NCBI RefSeq assembly: GCF_002863865.1
Contig: NZ_CP022684.1
Span: 1,232,931 to 1,296,930, forward strand
Source of the DNA: Ketobacter alkanivorans
GTDB lineage: Bacteria; Pseudomonadota; Gammaproteobacteria; Pseudomonadales; Ketobacteraceae
DNA: 64,000 nt
Direction of reading: 5' to 3'
The notes beneath the pieces were generated by a model. It did not search any database and was not told the DNA's origin. It was given only the letters and a program-made list of their open reading frames with translations. Below are positions 28,181 through 37,457 of this stretch, piece by piece. Each line of letters begins with the position of its first letter. The first letter of the stretch is position 1. The position numbers were made by a program, and so were the translations under genes.

Positions 28181-29017
28181 ATGCAGATTGATCCATTCTT
28201 TCAGGTACCACAGCACCCGATTCAGACCTCGATGGGCACTGTGAACCTGCCAGTTCTGTTTAAAGAAGGAGACTATTGCATTGCTTTGTTCACCGCACCA
28301 CGCAAGCGGGTGGAAGCATTGCTTGAAGGCACCAGCTTTGCCCCGGCCATGACCCTAGGCCCTTTTGCTACCGTAGGCCTGGTTATGGCCAAACATTCCA
28401 TATGCAGCGAGAAGCCTTATAGTGTCGCGAGCTTTGCGATTCCGGTTTCCCGCCTGCAGGGGTTTCAGCCAGTATCCCCCTGGCGCGAGCTGTTCTTTCG
28501 CCCGGACCAGCGCCACATGGGCTTTTATATGCTCAATAGTCAGGTGAACAATTTGCGCATGAGTGTGGCGGGCGCAGAGGTCTGGGGGCACCCCAAATGC
28601 ACCTCGAACATTGAGCTTAACCTGGATAAAAGCCGTATGGATTGCCGGGTGGATTGCATGACCAAGGGCACTCACCTGATGCGTTTTTCCGGTAAAGGAT
28701 TTCGCTTCTGGAGCATTCCTGCCATGGGCTTCAATTTGTTTTCCATCCGTGGCAATCAGGTGATTCGAGCAATACTGGAGGTTCGCAGCAGCTTCACCGT
28801 ACACCTGCCCATCGGCTTCAAGCTGACCTTGGGGGATCAGGATCATCCGGTTATCAACCCCCTGCGAGAGCTGGGGCTGAATGGAAGGCGGCCTTTAGTG
28901 GTACTGAGCAGTAATCGCTTTCAGGGCCGTTTACACGAGGGTGTGGTAATAGAGGATCTGTCCAGCGACAACACTCTGCCACCCGCCCAGATAATGAGCT
29001 CCACCTTGCGCGTTTAG
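28181..29017 (+). CDS. Acetoacetate decarboxylase family protein (paralogue 1)
   Basis: 278 residues. The IDPFFQVP opening, VWGHPKC (Lys139 aligned with the Schiff-base lysine of acetoacetate decarboxylase) and the terminal RFQGRLHEGVVIEDL are family features. The residue after Lys139 is Cys, not the second lysine of the classical enzyme, so a decarboxylase role is uncertain; many family members act on other keto or aldol substrates. The ATG at 28181 has AAGGA five bases upstream; GTG at 28151 would add ten residues without a ribosome binding site. Its stop overlaps the convergent ATPase gene by 4 bases. A second paralogue starts at 30967. Confidence 0.8.
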   Translation: MQIDPFFQVPQHPIQTSMGTVNLPVLFKEGDYCIALFTAPRKRVEALLEGTSFAPAMTLGPFATVGLVMAKHSICSEKPYSVASFAIPVSRLQGFQPVSPWRELFFRPDQRHMGFYMLNSQVNNLRMSVAGAEVWGHPKCTSNIELNLDKSRMDCRVDCMTKGTHLMRFSGKGFRFWSIPAMGFNLFSIRGNQVIRAILEVRSSFTVHLPIGFKLTLGDQDHPVINPLRELGLNGRRPLVVLSSNRFQGRLHEGVVIEDLSSDNTLPPAQIMSSTLRV

Positions 29018-30813
29018 AGCCGCACCCGATACACCTCGGATAAGGGAATTTTACGGCTGCGGGCAACTTTCAGGGCGCTTTGGGTCAGCGGGGTCATACC
29101 ATCCCGTACTGCTTGCTCTGCAATGGCGTCTGCCGATACCTGCTGCGACAGTAAACCCCTCAGCAGGGGCGTCATAACCAGCAGCTCGTAGACCGCCATG
29201 CGACCGCTTACGCCGGTGTTATGACACAGATCGCAGCCTCGCCCTTTATAGAATACTTCGTCTTCCGCCACCCCCAGCAGTTTGCGCACAGAGGGGTCGA
29301 TGGCCTCCTCTGCCAGGCAGTGCACACAATTACAGCGCACCAGACGCTGGGCCAACACCCCGATGAGGGAGCTGTTGACCAAATAAGGTTCCACACCGAT
29401 TTCGGTCAGGCGGGTTACCGTGGTGGCGGCATCATTGGTGTGCAGTGTGCTCAGCACCAGATGGCCTGTAAGGGCGCTTTCCACCGCCATCTTGGCGGTT
29501 TCCTCGTCACGGATCTCGCCCACCATAATCACATCCGGATCGTGGCGCAGAATATGTCGCAACGCTCGGGCGAAACTGTAACCGGTGTCGTGATTCACCT
29601 GTATCTGGGAAATGCCGTCTACATGATATTCCACCGGGTCTTCTACCGTGATGACGTTGACGTTGGTAGAGCGGATATGATCCAGGGCGGTATACAGGGT
29701 GGTGGACTTTCCGGAACCGGTGGGGCCGGTGACGAGGAAGATGCCATTGTTGCGGGTCAGCAGATGCCGTAACTCTTCCGCATCGCGACCATCAAAACCG
29801 AGCCCCTCAAGGCTCTTCAGGGCAAACTGCGTGTCCAGCAGACGGATCACAACGCTCTCGCCGTGAATCATGGGAATAATAGACAGCCGCAGATCCACGG
29901 TTTTGTCCAGATAATGAATTCTGGAGCGGCCATCCTGAGGCAGGCGATGTTCCGAGATGTCCATATTACCGACGATTTTGATGCGGCTTACCACCGCTGG
30001 CAGCAGCTTCTTGTTGAAAGAGCGAATATGCTGCATCACACCATCCACTCGAAAATAAAGCTCCACCACGCTCTCCCGCGGGCGAATGTGGATGTCCGAG
30101 GCACGACGCGCCATGGCATCGGAAATGACACTTTGCACCAACTGCACCACCGGACGCTCAGTGCCAAGCACTTCCTCGCTGTCGGCATCCAGGTGGAAGG
30201 GCTCATCGGAGGAGAATACCGCCAGATCATCCAGAGCGGACTGCATTTCCTGACCGCCATAATAGGAGCTGATGGCGTAGGCAATATCCTCCGAGGAGGC
30301 AATACAGAACTCCAGCACTTTACCGGTAATAAAGCGCAGCATGTTAATCAGCTCAGTGTCTGAAGGGTCGGTGACCGCCACCAATAAACGATCACTGTCC
30401 AGCAACACCGGCATCACCATGTGTTTACGGGCAAAGTGGCCCGGCACCACCGCCACGGCCTTGGGATCAACATCAAACTGACGCAGATTGACATAGGGAA
30501 CCCCAAAGCGTTCGCACAACCCTCGCAACACGGCATCCCGGTTCAACACGCCCTGATCCACCAGAATTTCACCCAGCCGCTTGTGGCTGACGCTTTGCTC
30601 CCGCAGAGCACGGGTCAGCTGATCGGCGCTCAGCAACCCCAGCTCCTGCAGGATCTCACCCAGGGGGCGAGAGGTGAACTTGTAGAAGGATTGCTGGTGT
30701 TTGCGCAACTCTTCGGAATTGGATATGGGGTCGGAACAGCGACACTGGGGGCCGTGCTCCTTCTTTAGTGTTGCCATCATCGGGGTACTCTGCATTTCTA
30801 AAGACGGGGCCAT
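29014..30813 (-). CDS. GspE/PilB-type secretion or pilus assembly ATPase
   Basis: 599 residues. An N-terminal MshEN-like domain (about 50-190), then the secretion ATPase core with Walker A GPTGSGKS (363-370), the Asp-box ITVEDPVEY, Walker B region DPDVIMVGEIRD, and a zinc tetracysteine region beginning CNCVHC and ending CDLCHNTG. Such ATPases drive type IV pilus or type II secretion pseudopilus extension. No other pilus or secretion genes adjoin it, so it is an orphan here; pilW lies 30 kb away. The extreme N-terminus has a second cysteine cluster (CRCSDP). Start codon uncertain: none of the Met codons at 30813, 30795 or 30779 has a good ribosome binding site. Confidence 0.9.
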   Translation of the reverse strand: MAPSLEMQSTPMMATLKKEHGPQCRCSDPISNSEELRKHQQSFYKFTSRPLGEILQELGLLSADQLTRALREQSVSHKRLGEILVDQGVLNRDAVLRGLCERFGVPYVNLRQFDVDPKAVAVVPGHFARKHMVMPVLLDSDRLLVAVTDPSDTELINMLRFITGKVLEFCIASSEDIAYAISSYYGGQEMQSALDDLAVFSSDEPFHLDADSEEVLGTERPVVQLVQSVISDAMARRASDIHIRPRESVVELYFRVDGVMQHIRSFNKKLLPAVVSRIKIVGNMDISEHRLPQDGRSRIHYLDKTVDLRLSIIPMIHGESVVIRLLDTQFALKSLEGLGFDGRDAEELRHLLTRNNGIFLVTGPTGSGKSTTLYTALDHIRSTNVNVITVEDPVEYHVDGISQIQVNHDTGYSFARALRHILRHDPDVIMVGEIRDEETAKMAVESALTGHLVLSTLHTNDAATTVTRLTEIGVEPYLVNSSLIGVLAQRLVRCNCVHCLAEEAIDPSVRKLLGVAEDEVFYKGRGCDLCHNTGVSGRMAVYELLVMTPLLRGLLSQQVSADAIAEQAVRDGMTPLTQSALKVARSRKIPLSEVYRVRL

Positions 30814-30877
30814 TACAATAAGTATGGTTTAGATCCACAGAAAAACGAGGCTGGCTGCCACCCGCACTTGACCTGGG

Positions 30878-30904
30878 ACAACCCCCCTCCCCATGAAGGG
30901 TTGT
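30878..30904 (+). promoter_or_regulatory. Inverted repeat before the second ADC-family gene
   Basis: ACAACCC (30878-30884) and GGGTTGT (30898-30904), 13-base loop, in the divergent spacer between the ATPase gene and the gene at 30967. Possibly an operator. Confidence 0.35.
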
Positions 30905-30966
30905 TAATGCGGGCCGCAAAGAGATAATGGCGGCCAATTCGGACAAATCCTACAATATATTGCCAG

Positions 30967-31785
30967 ATGACTATGATAAGCCCGGCGTCAAAAATCCAAA
31001 TCGACCCGTTTTTCCAGGTGCCGAGCTATGTCAAAGCAACGCGGTCGGGCAAGGTTCAACTGCCTGTACTGTATAAGGATTCCTCCTGTCTGCACGTTAT
31101 TCTGAAGGTCAAAACCAGTCTGACCAAAAGTCTGTTAGTGGACTCCGGGCTGACACCGGCGCTCAAGATGGGCCAGCACACCCTGCTATCCCTAAGCGCT
31201 TTCGAGCACAGGCACAGCACCCTGGGAACCTATAGTGCGGTGCACCTAACCCTCCCATCCCTACGCAAAACCGGGTTTTATCGGCGCTCCGGCTGGCGCG
31301 AGCTGATTGCAAAAGGCGAGCAGCGTCATATGGCGTTTCTACTGCTGCAATCGGTAAACAACACCGCAGCGATAAATAACGCAGGCAAGGAGATTTGGGG
31401 GTTTCCCAAGCAGATGGCCAATATCGATATTGTATCCAACAGGCAGGTTATTGGTTTTGAAGTGAGGGATTCCGACAACCGCAAAACCATGCTGAGCTTC
31501 GGAGGCATGCCAAAAAAGATCATGCCCTTCCCCGCTTTTGATCTAACCCTGTATAGTCAGAACGAGCACGGGCTGCATAGAACCGTGATTAATGCGCGGG
31601 GGAAATACAACTTCCACCTGCCGTTGGGGTTTCGCATAGAGCTGGGGGATTCCGATTCCCCCTTGACCCGTACCCTGCGCCAACTGCAGATTGAGGATGC
31701 CCGCATCCTCAGTGTTCTCAACACACACAAATACCAAGCCCGCATGAACGAAGGTGTCCTGGTGGAATGCCTCGATGATCTTTAA
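30967..31785 (+). CDS. Acetoacetate decarboxylase family protein (paralogue 2)
   Basis: 272 residues, alignable with the product at 28181 along its length (shared IQIDPFFQVP, WRELxxKGxQRHM-like and EIWGFPKQ; terminal KYQARMNEGVLVE). Lys148 in GFPKQ is the candidate Schiff-base lysine and is followed by Gln. No Shine-Dalgarno sequence precedes the ATG at 30967, and a second in-frame ATG lies two codons on. Its stop overlaps the convergent asmA-like gene by 4 bases. Function unassigned beyond family. Confidence 0.8.
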   Translation: MTMISPASKIQIDPFFQVPSYVKATRSGKVQLPVLYKDSSCLHVILKVKTSLTKSLLVDSGLTPALKMGQHTLLSLSAFEHRHSTLGTYSAVHLTLPSLRKTGFYRRSGWRELIAKGEQRHMAFLLLQSVNNTAAINNAGKEIWGFPKQMANIDIVSNRQVIGFEVRDSDNRKTMLSFGGMPKKIMPFPAFDLTLYSQNEHGLHRTVINARGKYNFHLPLGFRIELGDSDSPLTRTLRQLQIEDARILSVLNTHKYQARMNEGVLVECLDDL

Positions 31786-33989
31786 TTTTTGTTCAGCAAT
31801 TTATCCAGTTTCTTCTGCAGCTTGCGTTTGACGCGATCCTCTTCCTCTTTGGCCTTTTCCTTTAACTCCAGCTCGAGCTGCTCTTGATCCTGGGCATCGA
31901 GGCCAACCTTATCGCCAATTTCTGCCGCGCTTTTATCCTTCAGTGCGTTAGAAGCAGCACCCCGCAGAATCGCCCCCATTTTCTTGGTGTCTGGGCGACA
32001 CCAGTCTGCTGGAGATCCACTGAGCGCACCGGCGCAATGTACCGGCCAGCGGGTGCCTTTGAGGTATTTGTTGCGTTCAAGGGCCGATAGCACCACCCCG
32101 AAATCATAGTCGAACCCCTGATTCACCAGATCGACCTTACCGCTGGCATCAATGCCGCTCTCGCCGGTAAAGAATTCAAAGCGGGGCATGATCAAGTGGC
32201 CGTTTTCCAGCTTCGCGTTCGCCAACAGCTTGCTGATATCCGTATCCTTGCGCAGCTCTCTGGGCAAGTACTTTTGATATTGCGGCACCACCGATTCGAA
32301 GTTCCCTAGTTGCTCATGCAGGGCATCCACCACAATGCTGTTAAGGTTTACACCGTGCAGCACACCTTCATTAAGCTGAAGATTCATCTGGCCCAGCGCA
32401 CTTTGCAGCAACCCATCCACGCTGTTACCGGTGGCTGTGGAGTTGACATCAAAAGAGGCTTTGCCCGACAGGAGGGCATCCTGCATAAAACGGGAGGACA
32501 CACTGGTGAGTTCGACATCCTGCACTTTGAGAGAGGTGACCAGTTTGGGCAGATCGGTTTTGGCGTCAATAGTAACCTTGCCGTCCAACCGCCCCGCCAG
32601 CAACTGTGCCTGAATGGTGGATACGTCCACCACCCCGCGCTTGGCGCGGATGCGCAGCTCTATATCCCTGATCTCCTCTTGTTGTACGATCACACTGGTG
32701 GCGCGCAACCGTCCGCCTAAATCGAGGCTGCGCAACAGATCCAGCGGCAGCAGCTGCTCTGGCTCCTGGTTGGTTTGGGTTGTTGATGTGGGCTGCGCTT
32801 GCTGTGGCTCTGTGGCGGGAGGCAGGTAGTCATCCAGAATGATGCGATCCAGTAACACATCAAACTCCAACGCCTGGCTGGCGAAATCCGTTACCGCCAA
32901 AGAACCGGTTAAGGTACTTTGATCCAGTTTCAGCACCAAATCAGACACCGCAAGATGCTGTGCATTGCCATTGAACGACAGCGCCACTGACGCCTGTTTA
33001 AGCGCGGACTTGCTACTGGTTTCGGGTAACTGCACGGCAAACTGTTGCAACAGCTGAGGCAACTGCAAAGGTTGGGATTTGAGGGTACCACGGAAAGCAG
33101 GTGCGGTTGAAAGCGCCGCAGCAGAAACCTCGCCCGACAGCACACTATCGGCTAGTTGCACACGAGTCAGGTTAATGAGCGCCACATCCTTCGCCATATC
33201 CAGCTCAATAGCGGAATCCATCACAACCGCCAGCGGTGCATCCAGCAAGCCTTCAATATCCGCCTGTAACTGAAACGGCGAGATCCGATAAACCTGCTTT
33301 TGCAGATCCGGCAACAACTGGGTATCCAATACCAACTGTATCCTGGGCCCATCCACCTGCATCAGGCTGCCCTTCAACCGCACCACAATGGGCTCCGCCA
33401 GCTGCACGTTTTCCAGCTCCAGGCGATCAATAACCACCCCGATATCCGTACCACTGACAGCATCACGATAACGCAGGTTGGAATCCACTATACGAATCAG
33501 CGGAATGGAAAGCTCCGGCATGCTGCCGGCGGAGGATGATTCAGGCTTGGATTCAGATTGAGGATCGGACGAGGCAGGCGTCGTGCTGGTTTCAGAAGTC
33601 GTCGGTAACTGCCAGTTGGGGTGCCCCTGCTCATTCACCAGTAATTGCGCGTCCAGCCCCTCCAGCAGAAGCTGCTGCACCTTGAGCTGACGAGAAAACA
33701 ACGGCATCAGCTCCACGCCTACCGCCAATTTACGCAGATTCAGAAAAGCGGATTGATCCGGCGCGGCAACCACAGACACCGCTTCGGACTGAAAGCCCAG
33801 TACCGGATAGAAGCTCCAGCTCAGCTCCCCATCAAGGGAAAGCTGATAACCGCTGGCATCTTCCACCAAGGCGCTGATCTGTGCTTTGAAATCGTTGGGA
33901 TCGATAAAAAAGCGCAATACCACCACAGCAACCAGCAGTATTAATACCAACACTGCCAGCAGCAACCCAATCCACTTCAGCACACGCAT
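31782..33989 (-). CDS. AsmA family protein
   Basis: 735 residues. One N-terminal transmembrane helix (about 5-28) followed by FIDPNDFKAQI, the AsmA N-terminal signature, then a long beta-rich periplasmic region with a low-complexity Ser/Pro/Glu linker (about 140-165) and the C-terminal AsmA_2-like region (GVNLNSIVVDAL; ESGIDASGKVDLVNQGFDYDF). It ends in a lysine/glutamate-rich tail (KRKLQKKLDKLLNKN). AsmA-like proteins are bridge-like lipid-transfer proteins linked to outer-membrane lipid homeostasis. GGAAA lies upstream of the ATG. Confidence 0.88.
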   Translation of the reverse strand: MRVLKWIGLLLAVLVLILLVAVVVLRFFIDPNDFKAQISALVEDASGYQLSLDGELSWSFYPVLGFQSEAVSVVAAPDQSAFLNLRKLAVGVELMPLFSRQLKVQQLLLEGLDAQLLVNEQGHPNWQLPTTSETSTTPASSDPQSESKPESSSAGSMPELSIPLIRIVDSNLRYRDAVSGTDIGVVIDRLELENVQLAEPIVVRLKGSLMQVDGPRIQLVLDTQLLPDLQKQVYRISPFQLQADIEGLLDAPLAVVMDSAIELDMAKDVALINLTRVQLADSVLSGEVSAAALSTAPAFRGTLKSQPLQLPQLLQQFAVQLPETSSKSALKQASVALSFNGNAQHLAVSDLVLKLDQSTLTGSLAVTDFASQALEFDVLLDRIILDDYLPPATEPQQAQPTSTTQTNQEPEQLLPLDLLRSLDLGGRLRATSVIVQQEEIRDIELRIRAKRGVVDVSTIQAQLLAGRLDGKVTIDAKTDLPKLVTSLKVQDVELTSVSSRFMQDALLSGKASFDVNSTATGNSVDGLLQSALGQMNLQLNEGVLHGVNLNSIVVDALHEQLGNFESVVPQYQKYLPRELRKDTDISKLLANAKLENGHLIMPRFEFFTGESGIDASGKVDLVNQGFDYDFGVVLSALERNKYLKGTRWPVHCAGALSGSPADWCRPDTKKMGAILRGAASNALKDKSAAEIGDKVGLDAQDQEQLELELKEKAKEEEDRVKRKLQKKLDKLLNKN

Positions 33990-34077
33990 TTGGGGTTTCC
34001 TTTAAAAAGAACGACCCCAATACACTATGCAAAGCGAGGCAATCACGCAAAAGATTTTGTGCAATTAACCGGTGGAA

Positions 34078-35127
34078 TCAGTGCACCAGTACAGAAACCG
34101 GGACATCAACCCGATTGCCATCACGGGTGATTTGCACCACAGCGCCATGAATACCTGCAGGCAACTCAGCTCCGGTAAACGACACCCGCCAGCTGCCGGT
34201 GCCGTCAAACTCAAGATCCAGCCAACCGGTTTGCGCTGTACCATAGGCCACAACCATGGTCGGTGCGGTATCCGTTACGGCATTGCCATCCACCAATACT
34301 TGCTTAGGTGCCTGGGCCAAGCCATCGCCCTGATCAAACTCGAAAACCACCGGTGTTTGGATGCCCTCCACACGGTCTAGCGTAATGCGCGTTTCACCGA
34401 ACTGACGGGCTACAATACCCAGGCCGGGGGAAAACCACATAGTGGTAGAGATCACAGGGAAGCGCTGCACCACCACAATCCCTTCCAGCAGCACGACATA
34501 ATCAATATCCAGCGCTATCTCGACAGCGGGCACCATGCCCAGCTGCCCGGCATTGACCATGGACTTGGCAATCACTCGGGACTCCCAGTCATAGTCCACG
34601 GGTAGCGCTTCTCCAGTACTTAATTCTATTAGATCGGCTTTGGAAGCCGGGAACGTGTTTTGACCCGCATCGGTGGCATGATTGTAGAGACGCCTCAAAG
34701 TATGGAACTCGACTCGAGCTTCATAATCGGCGACTGAAGGTATAGAGATAGGAAAAACGAAACCGCCGTAACGAATTTCATCATCTGTTAGCTGAAAGTA
34801 CTCTTCACTGGGCATGCTGGTGGACGTGTGCGTCATGGCAACCATACTGCGCGCGCGAATCGTGCGCCCGGTCTCGAACGTCACCTGATCACCATTGCTG
34901 TAATGCCAAATCACCCCCTCGGCGACAGGGAAGTACAGATTGCCGTCCAGCAGCACCGTAACAGGATCAACCGGATCAACTGGATCAACCGGGGTACCCG
35001 TATCGTCAGGTGTGTCCGTGCCACTGTCAGCGTTTCGTTCAACCGAAGAGGAGTTCGTGCCACCACCGCTACATGCGATCACCCCCATGATCAGCGGCAG
35101 CAACAAAAAGGCCTTCAAGTGATTCAT
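34078..35127 (-). CDS. Lipoprotein of unknown function with VDP repeats
   Basis: 349 residues. Lipoprotein signal with lipobox IAC (Cys19), then a Ser/Thr/Asp-rich spacer containing tandem VDP units (encoded by a 9-base repeat), then a mainly beta-strand domain containing FPVAEGVIWHYSNGDQ, WFSPGLGIVARQ and a C-terminal strand segment. The WFSPGxGxV pattern is common in bacterial lipoproteins reporting DUF-type domains, but I do not assign a family. Ribosome binding site AAGGG before the ATG. Confidence 0.72.
   Translation of the reverse strand: MNHLKAFLLLPLIMGVIACSGGGTNSSSVERNADSGTDTPDDTGTPVDPVDPVDPVTVLLDGNLYFPVAEGVIWHYSNGDQVTFETGRTIRARSMVAMTHTSTSMPSEEYFQLTDDEIRYGGFVFPISIPSVADYEARVEFHTLRRLYNHATDAGQNTFPASKADLIELSTGEALPVDYDWESRVIAKSMVNAGQLGMVPAVEIALDIDYVVLLEGIVVVQRFPVISTTMWFSPGLGIVARQFGETRITLDRVEGIQTPVVFEFDQGDGLAQAPKQVLVDGNAVTDTAPTMVVAYGTAQTGWLDLEFDGTGSWRVSFTGAELPAGIHGAVVQITRDGNRVDVPVSVLVH
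34964..34990 (-). repeat. Three 9-bp tandem repeats encoding VDP
   Basis: Units ggatcaac(c/t) start at 34964, 34973 and 34982 and encode the VDPVDPVDP spacer just after the lipid anchor. Such repeats can vary in number by slippage; length changes stay in frame. Confidence 0.7.
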
Positions 35128-35233
35128 TATGCATCCCTTTTATTCGTTATTTTTTGCGCATCCTGCCATAGCTTGACGGCGGATTCATTGGGAATTTTGT
35201 ATCACTGGACAGACGGACACCTTTATAAAACCA

Positions 35234-36145
35234 TTAAGAGCTGGCTCGAGCATGAAGCTTCATCACCTGTTGCCGCAGCCATAGATTGGCGGGGTCCTCC
35301 TGTACCGAAACATGCCAATACATATAACTGGCCACGGGCCGTAATTCGACCGGAATCGGCCATATTTTGAGATCATGATAATGCTGATTGCGAATGGCGT
35401 AGTTCTCCGGCACGGTGAGCAGCATTTCGGAATGAGCCACCGTACTGAGCGCCACAAAATAATTCTGACAACGCATGCCGATATTGCGGTGATACCCCAA
35501 CCGCCCCAGCTCAAAATCCTCCACCACCGGGCCGCTGCGCCGGGAAGACACCACAATATGCCGCAGCTGCAGATACTTCTCCAGATCCAGCCCACCCTCT
35601 AAAAGTGGGTGCCGTTGGCGGGACACCACCACAAAATCGTCCTCCAGCAGCACCTCGTGCCGGATACTGGCTCCCACCGGCAGCAGCACATCAAACGCCA
35701 AATCCAGCCGCCCCGCAGCCAGCTCCGCCTCCATATCCCTGCGCGGAATTCGCACACTGGTGAACTGCATCAACGGCGCCTGAACCACCAACTCCGCCAC
35801 CAGCTCAGGCAACAACACCGATTCCACCACGCCCCGCATCCCCAGCACCAACTGCTTGCTGTTGGTGGCTGGATCAAATGCCTGGGGGGTGGCCAGGGTA
35901 GTCTGCAAATGGCTCAGCGCCTCCCGCACCGGCTGGATGATAGAACGCACCAGCGGCGTGGGCACCATACGATTTCCTGCCCGCACAAATAGTTGATCGC
36001 CGTATACCTCCCGCAATCGGGCCAGCGCATGGCTTACCGCAGGCTGAGTCAGGCTGAGTTTGGTCGCCGCTCGGGTAATGGACTCCTCCCGATAGATCGC
36101 ATCCAACACCACATACAGATTCAGATCCACCTTACCTATATGCAC
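35234..36145 (-). CDS. LysR family transcriptional regulator
   Basis: 303 residues. N-terminal winged HTH (about 5-65: DLNLYVVLDAIYREESITRAA, QPAVSHALARLR) and a LysR substrate-binding domain. The N-terminus (VDLNL...LFVRAGNRMVPTPLV) is of the NodD/LeuO-like branch. The start is GTG at 36145, which gives the expected MHIGKVDLNL opening. It is divergent from the acyl-CoA dehydrogenase operon across 89 bases and is its likely regulator, with a pathway intermediate as the probable effector. Confidence 0.9.
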   Translation of the reverse strand: MHIGKVDLNLYVVLDAIYREESITRAATKLSLTQPAVSHALARLREVYGDQLFVRAGNRMVPTPLVRSIIQPVREALSHLQTTLATPQAFDPATNSKQLVLGMRGVVESVLLPELVAELVVQAPLMQFTSVRIPRRDMEAELAAGRLDLAFDVLLPVGASIRHEVLLEDDFVVVSRQRHPLLEGGLDLEKYLQLRHIVVSSRRSGPVVEDFELGRLGYHRNIGMRCQNYFVALSTVAHSEMLLTVPENYAIRNQHYHDLKIWPIPVELRPVASYMYWHVSVQEDPANLWLRQQVMKLHARASS

Positions 36146-36234
36146 AGAATTAATACCTTTCCATTATTACTATTCATTGGCCTTATTATGCCTACTTCTC
36201 TACTCTATGGGCAAATCACAAAAAGGAGTCCGCC
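36146..36234. promoter_or_regulatory. Divergent promoter region of LysR gene and ACAD operon
   Basis: An 89-bp AT-rich region. CATTATTA and TTATTATG (about 36170-36188) form an imperfect dyad (6 of 8 pairs) that could be a LysR site; the evidence is weak. AAAGGAG lies 7 bases before the ATG at 36235. Confidence 0.4.
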
Positions 36235-37449
36235 ATGGATTTTTCCCATTCCCCAAAAGCGCAGGAAATGATTGCCCGAGTAAAAGCTTTTATGGATGAG
36301 CACATCATCCCCAACGAGCTGAAATACATGGAGCAGGTAGACGAGCACAATGGCGACTGGACCAAATGGCAGGTTCCCGCCCTGATGGAAGAGTGGAAAG
36401 AGCGTGCCAAGGCGGAAGGCCTGTGGAACCTGTTTCTGCCGGATGAGCACTACGGCGCAGGCCTCACCAACAGCGAATACGCCCCGCTGGCAGAGATCAT
36501 GGGCTATTGCCCCTTTGCTTCGGAGGCCTTTAACTGCAGCGCACCGGACACCGGCAACATGGAGGTGCTGTTTAAGTACGGCTCCGAACAACAGAAAAAG
36601 CAATGGCTGGAACCTCTGCTGGAAGGCACCATCCGCTCGGTATTTTTTATGACTGAGCCGGGCGTGGCCTCCTCCGACGCCACCAATATGGAAGCCACCT
36701 GTGTGGTGGAAGGCGACGAAGTCGTCATCAATGGCCGCAAATGGTGGAGTTCCGGCGTAGGCCACCCTGACTGCAAAGTGGGCATCTTCATGGGTGTCAC
36801 CGACCCGGAAGCCCCTCGCCATAGCCAGCACTCCATGGTACTGGTGCCACTGGACACCCCCGGAGTGAAAATCGAGCGCATGCTACCGGTGTTCAACCGT
36901 TACGACGCACCAGAAGGTCATGGCGAAGTATCCTTCACCAACGTGCGCGTCCCCATCGAAAACATCATCGCGGGCCCCGGTCGTGGCTTCGAAATCGCGC
37001 AAGGTCGCTTAGGGCCAGGCCGCATCCACCACTGCATGCGTCTTATTGGCGCTTCCGAACGGGGCCTCAAGCATTTGATCGAACGCTCCCTGGAACGGAC
37101 TGCTTTCCACAAGCCACTGGCCAAATTGGGTGGGAATGGCGACATCATCGCCAATTCACGAGTGGAAATCGACATGGCACGGCTGTTAACTCTCAAAGCC
37201 GCCTACCTGATGGACACCGTTGGCGTGTTCGGCGCGATGACCGAAATCTCCGCCATTAAGGTGGTAGCACCAAATGTTGCAACAAAAGTGATCGATGCGG
37301 CCATTCAAATCCATGGTGGAGGTGGTGTATCTAATGACTTCCCATTGGCACTGTTATACGGCTATGCCCGGGTACTGCGCTTGGCAGACGGCCCAGATGA
37401 AGTTCATCGTGGCCTGATTGCCCGTATCGAACTGAACAAATACAAGTGA
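36235..37449 (+). CDS. Acyl-CoA dehydrogenase, ACAD11-like
   Basis: 404 residues, full-length acyl-CoA dehydrogenase: N-terminal helical domain, middle beta domain ([23 protein letters not shown]) and C-terminal helical domain ([28 protein letters not shown]). Several stretches ([42 protein letters not shown]) are the same as, or nearly so, the dehydrogenase half of animal ACAD11 as I recall it. ACAD10/11 and bacterial LvaC process phosphorylated 4-hydroxyacyl-CoA rather than simply desaturating acyl-CoA. First gene of a five-gene operon; strong AGGAG ribosome binding site. Confidence 0.92.
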   Translation: MDFSHSPKAQEMIARVKAFMDEHIIPNELKYMEQVDEHNGDWTKWQVPALMEEWKERAKAEGLWNLFLPDEHYGAGLTNSEYAPLAEIMGYCPFASEAFNCSAPDTGNMEVLFKYGSEQQKKQWLEPLLEGTIRSVFFMTEPGVASSDATNMEATCVVEGDEVVINGRKWWSSGVGHPDCKVGIFMGVTDPEAPRHSQHSMVLVPLDTPGVKIERMLPVFNRYDAPEGHGEVSFTNVRVPIENIIAGPGRGFEIAQGRLGPGRIHHCMRLIGASERGLKHLIERSLERTAFHKPLAKLGGNGDIIANSRVEIDMARLLTLKAAYLMDTVGVFGAMTEISAIKVVAPNVATKVIDAAIQIHGGGGVSNDFPLALLYGYARVLRLADGPDEVHRGLIARIELNKYK

Positions 37450-37457
37450 GGAACGAC

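Noticed and set aside
28355-28846. Minus-strand frame of 163 codons inside the ADC-family gene
   Set aside because: No known motifs, and it is fully overlapped by a gene with recognised family features.
34964-34990. Short tandem repeats considered as CRISPR
   Set aside because: Nine-base contiguous coding repeats with no spacers and no cas genes.
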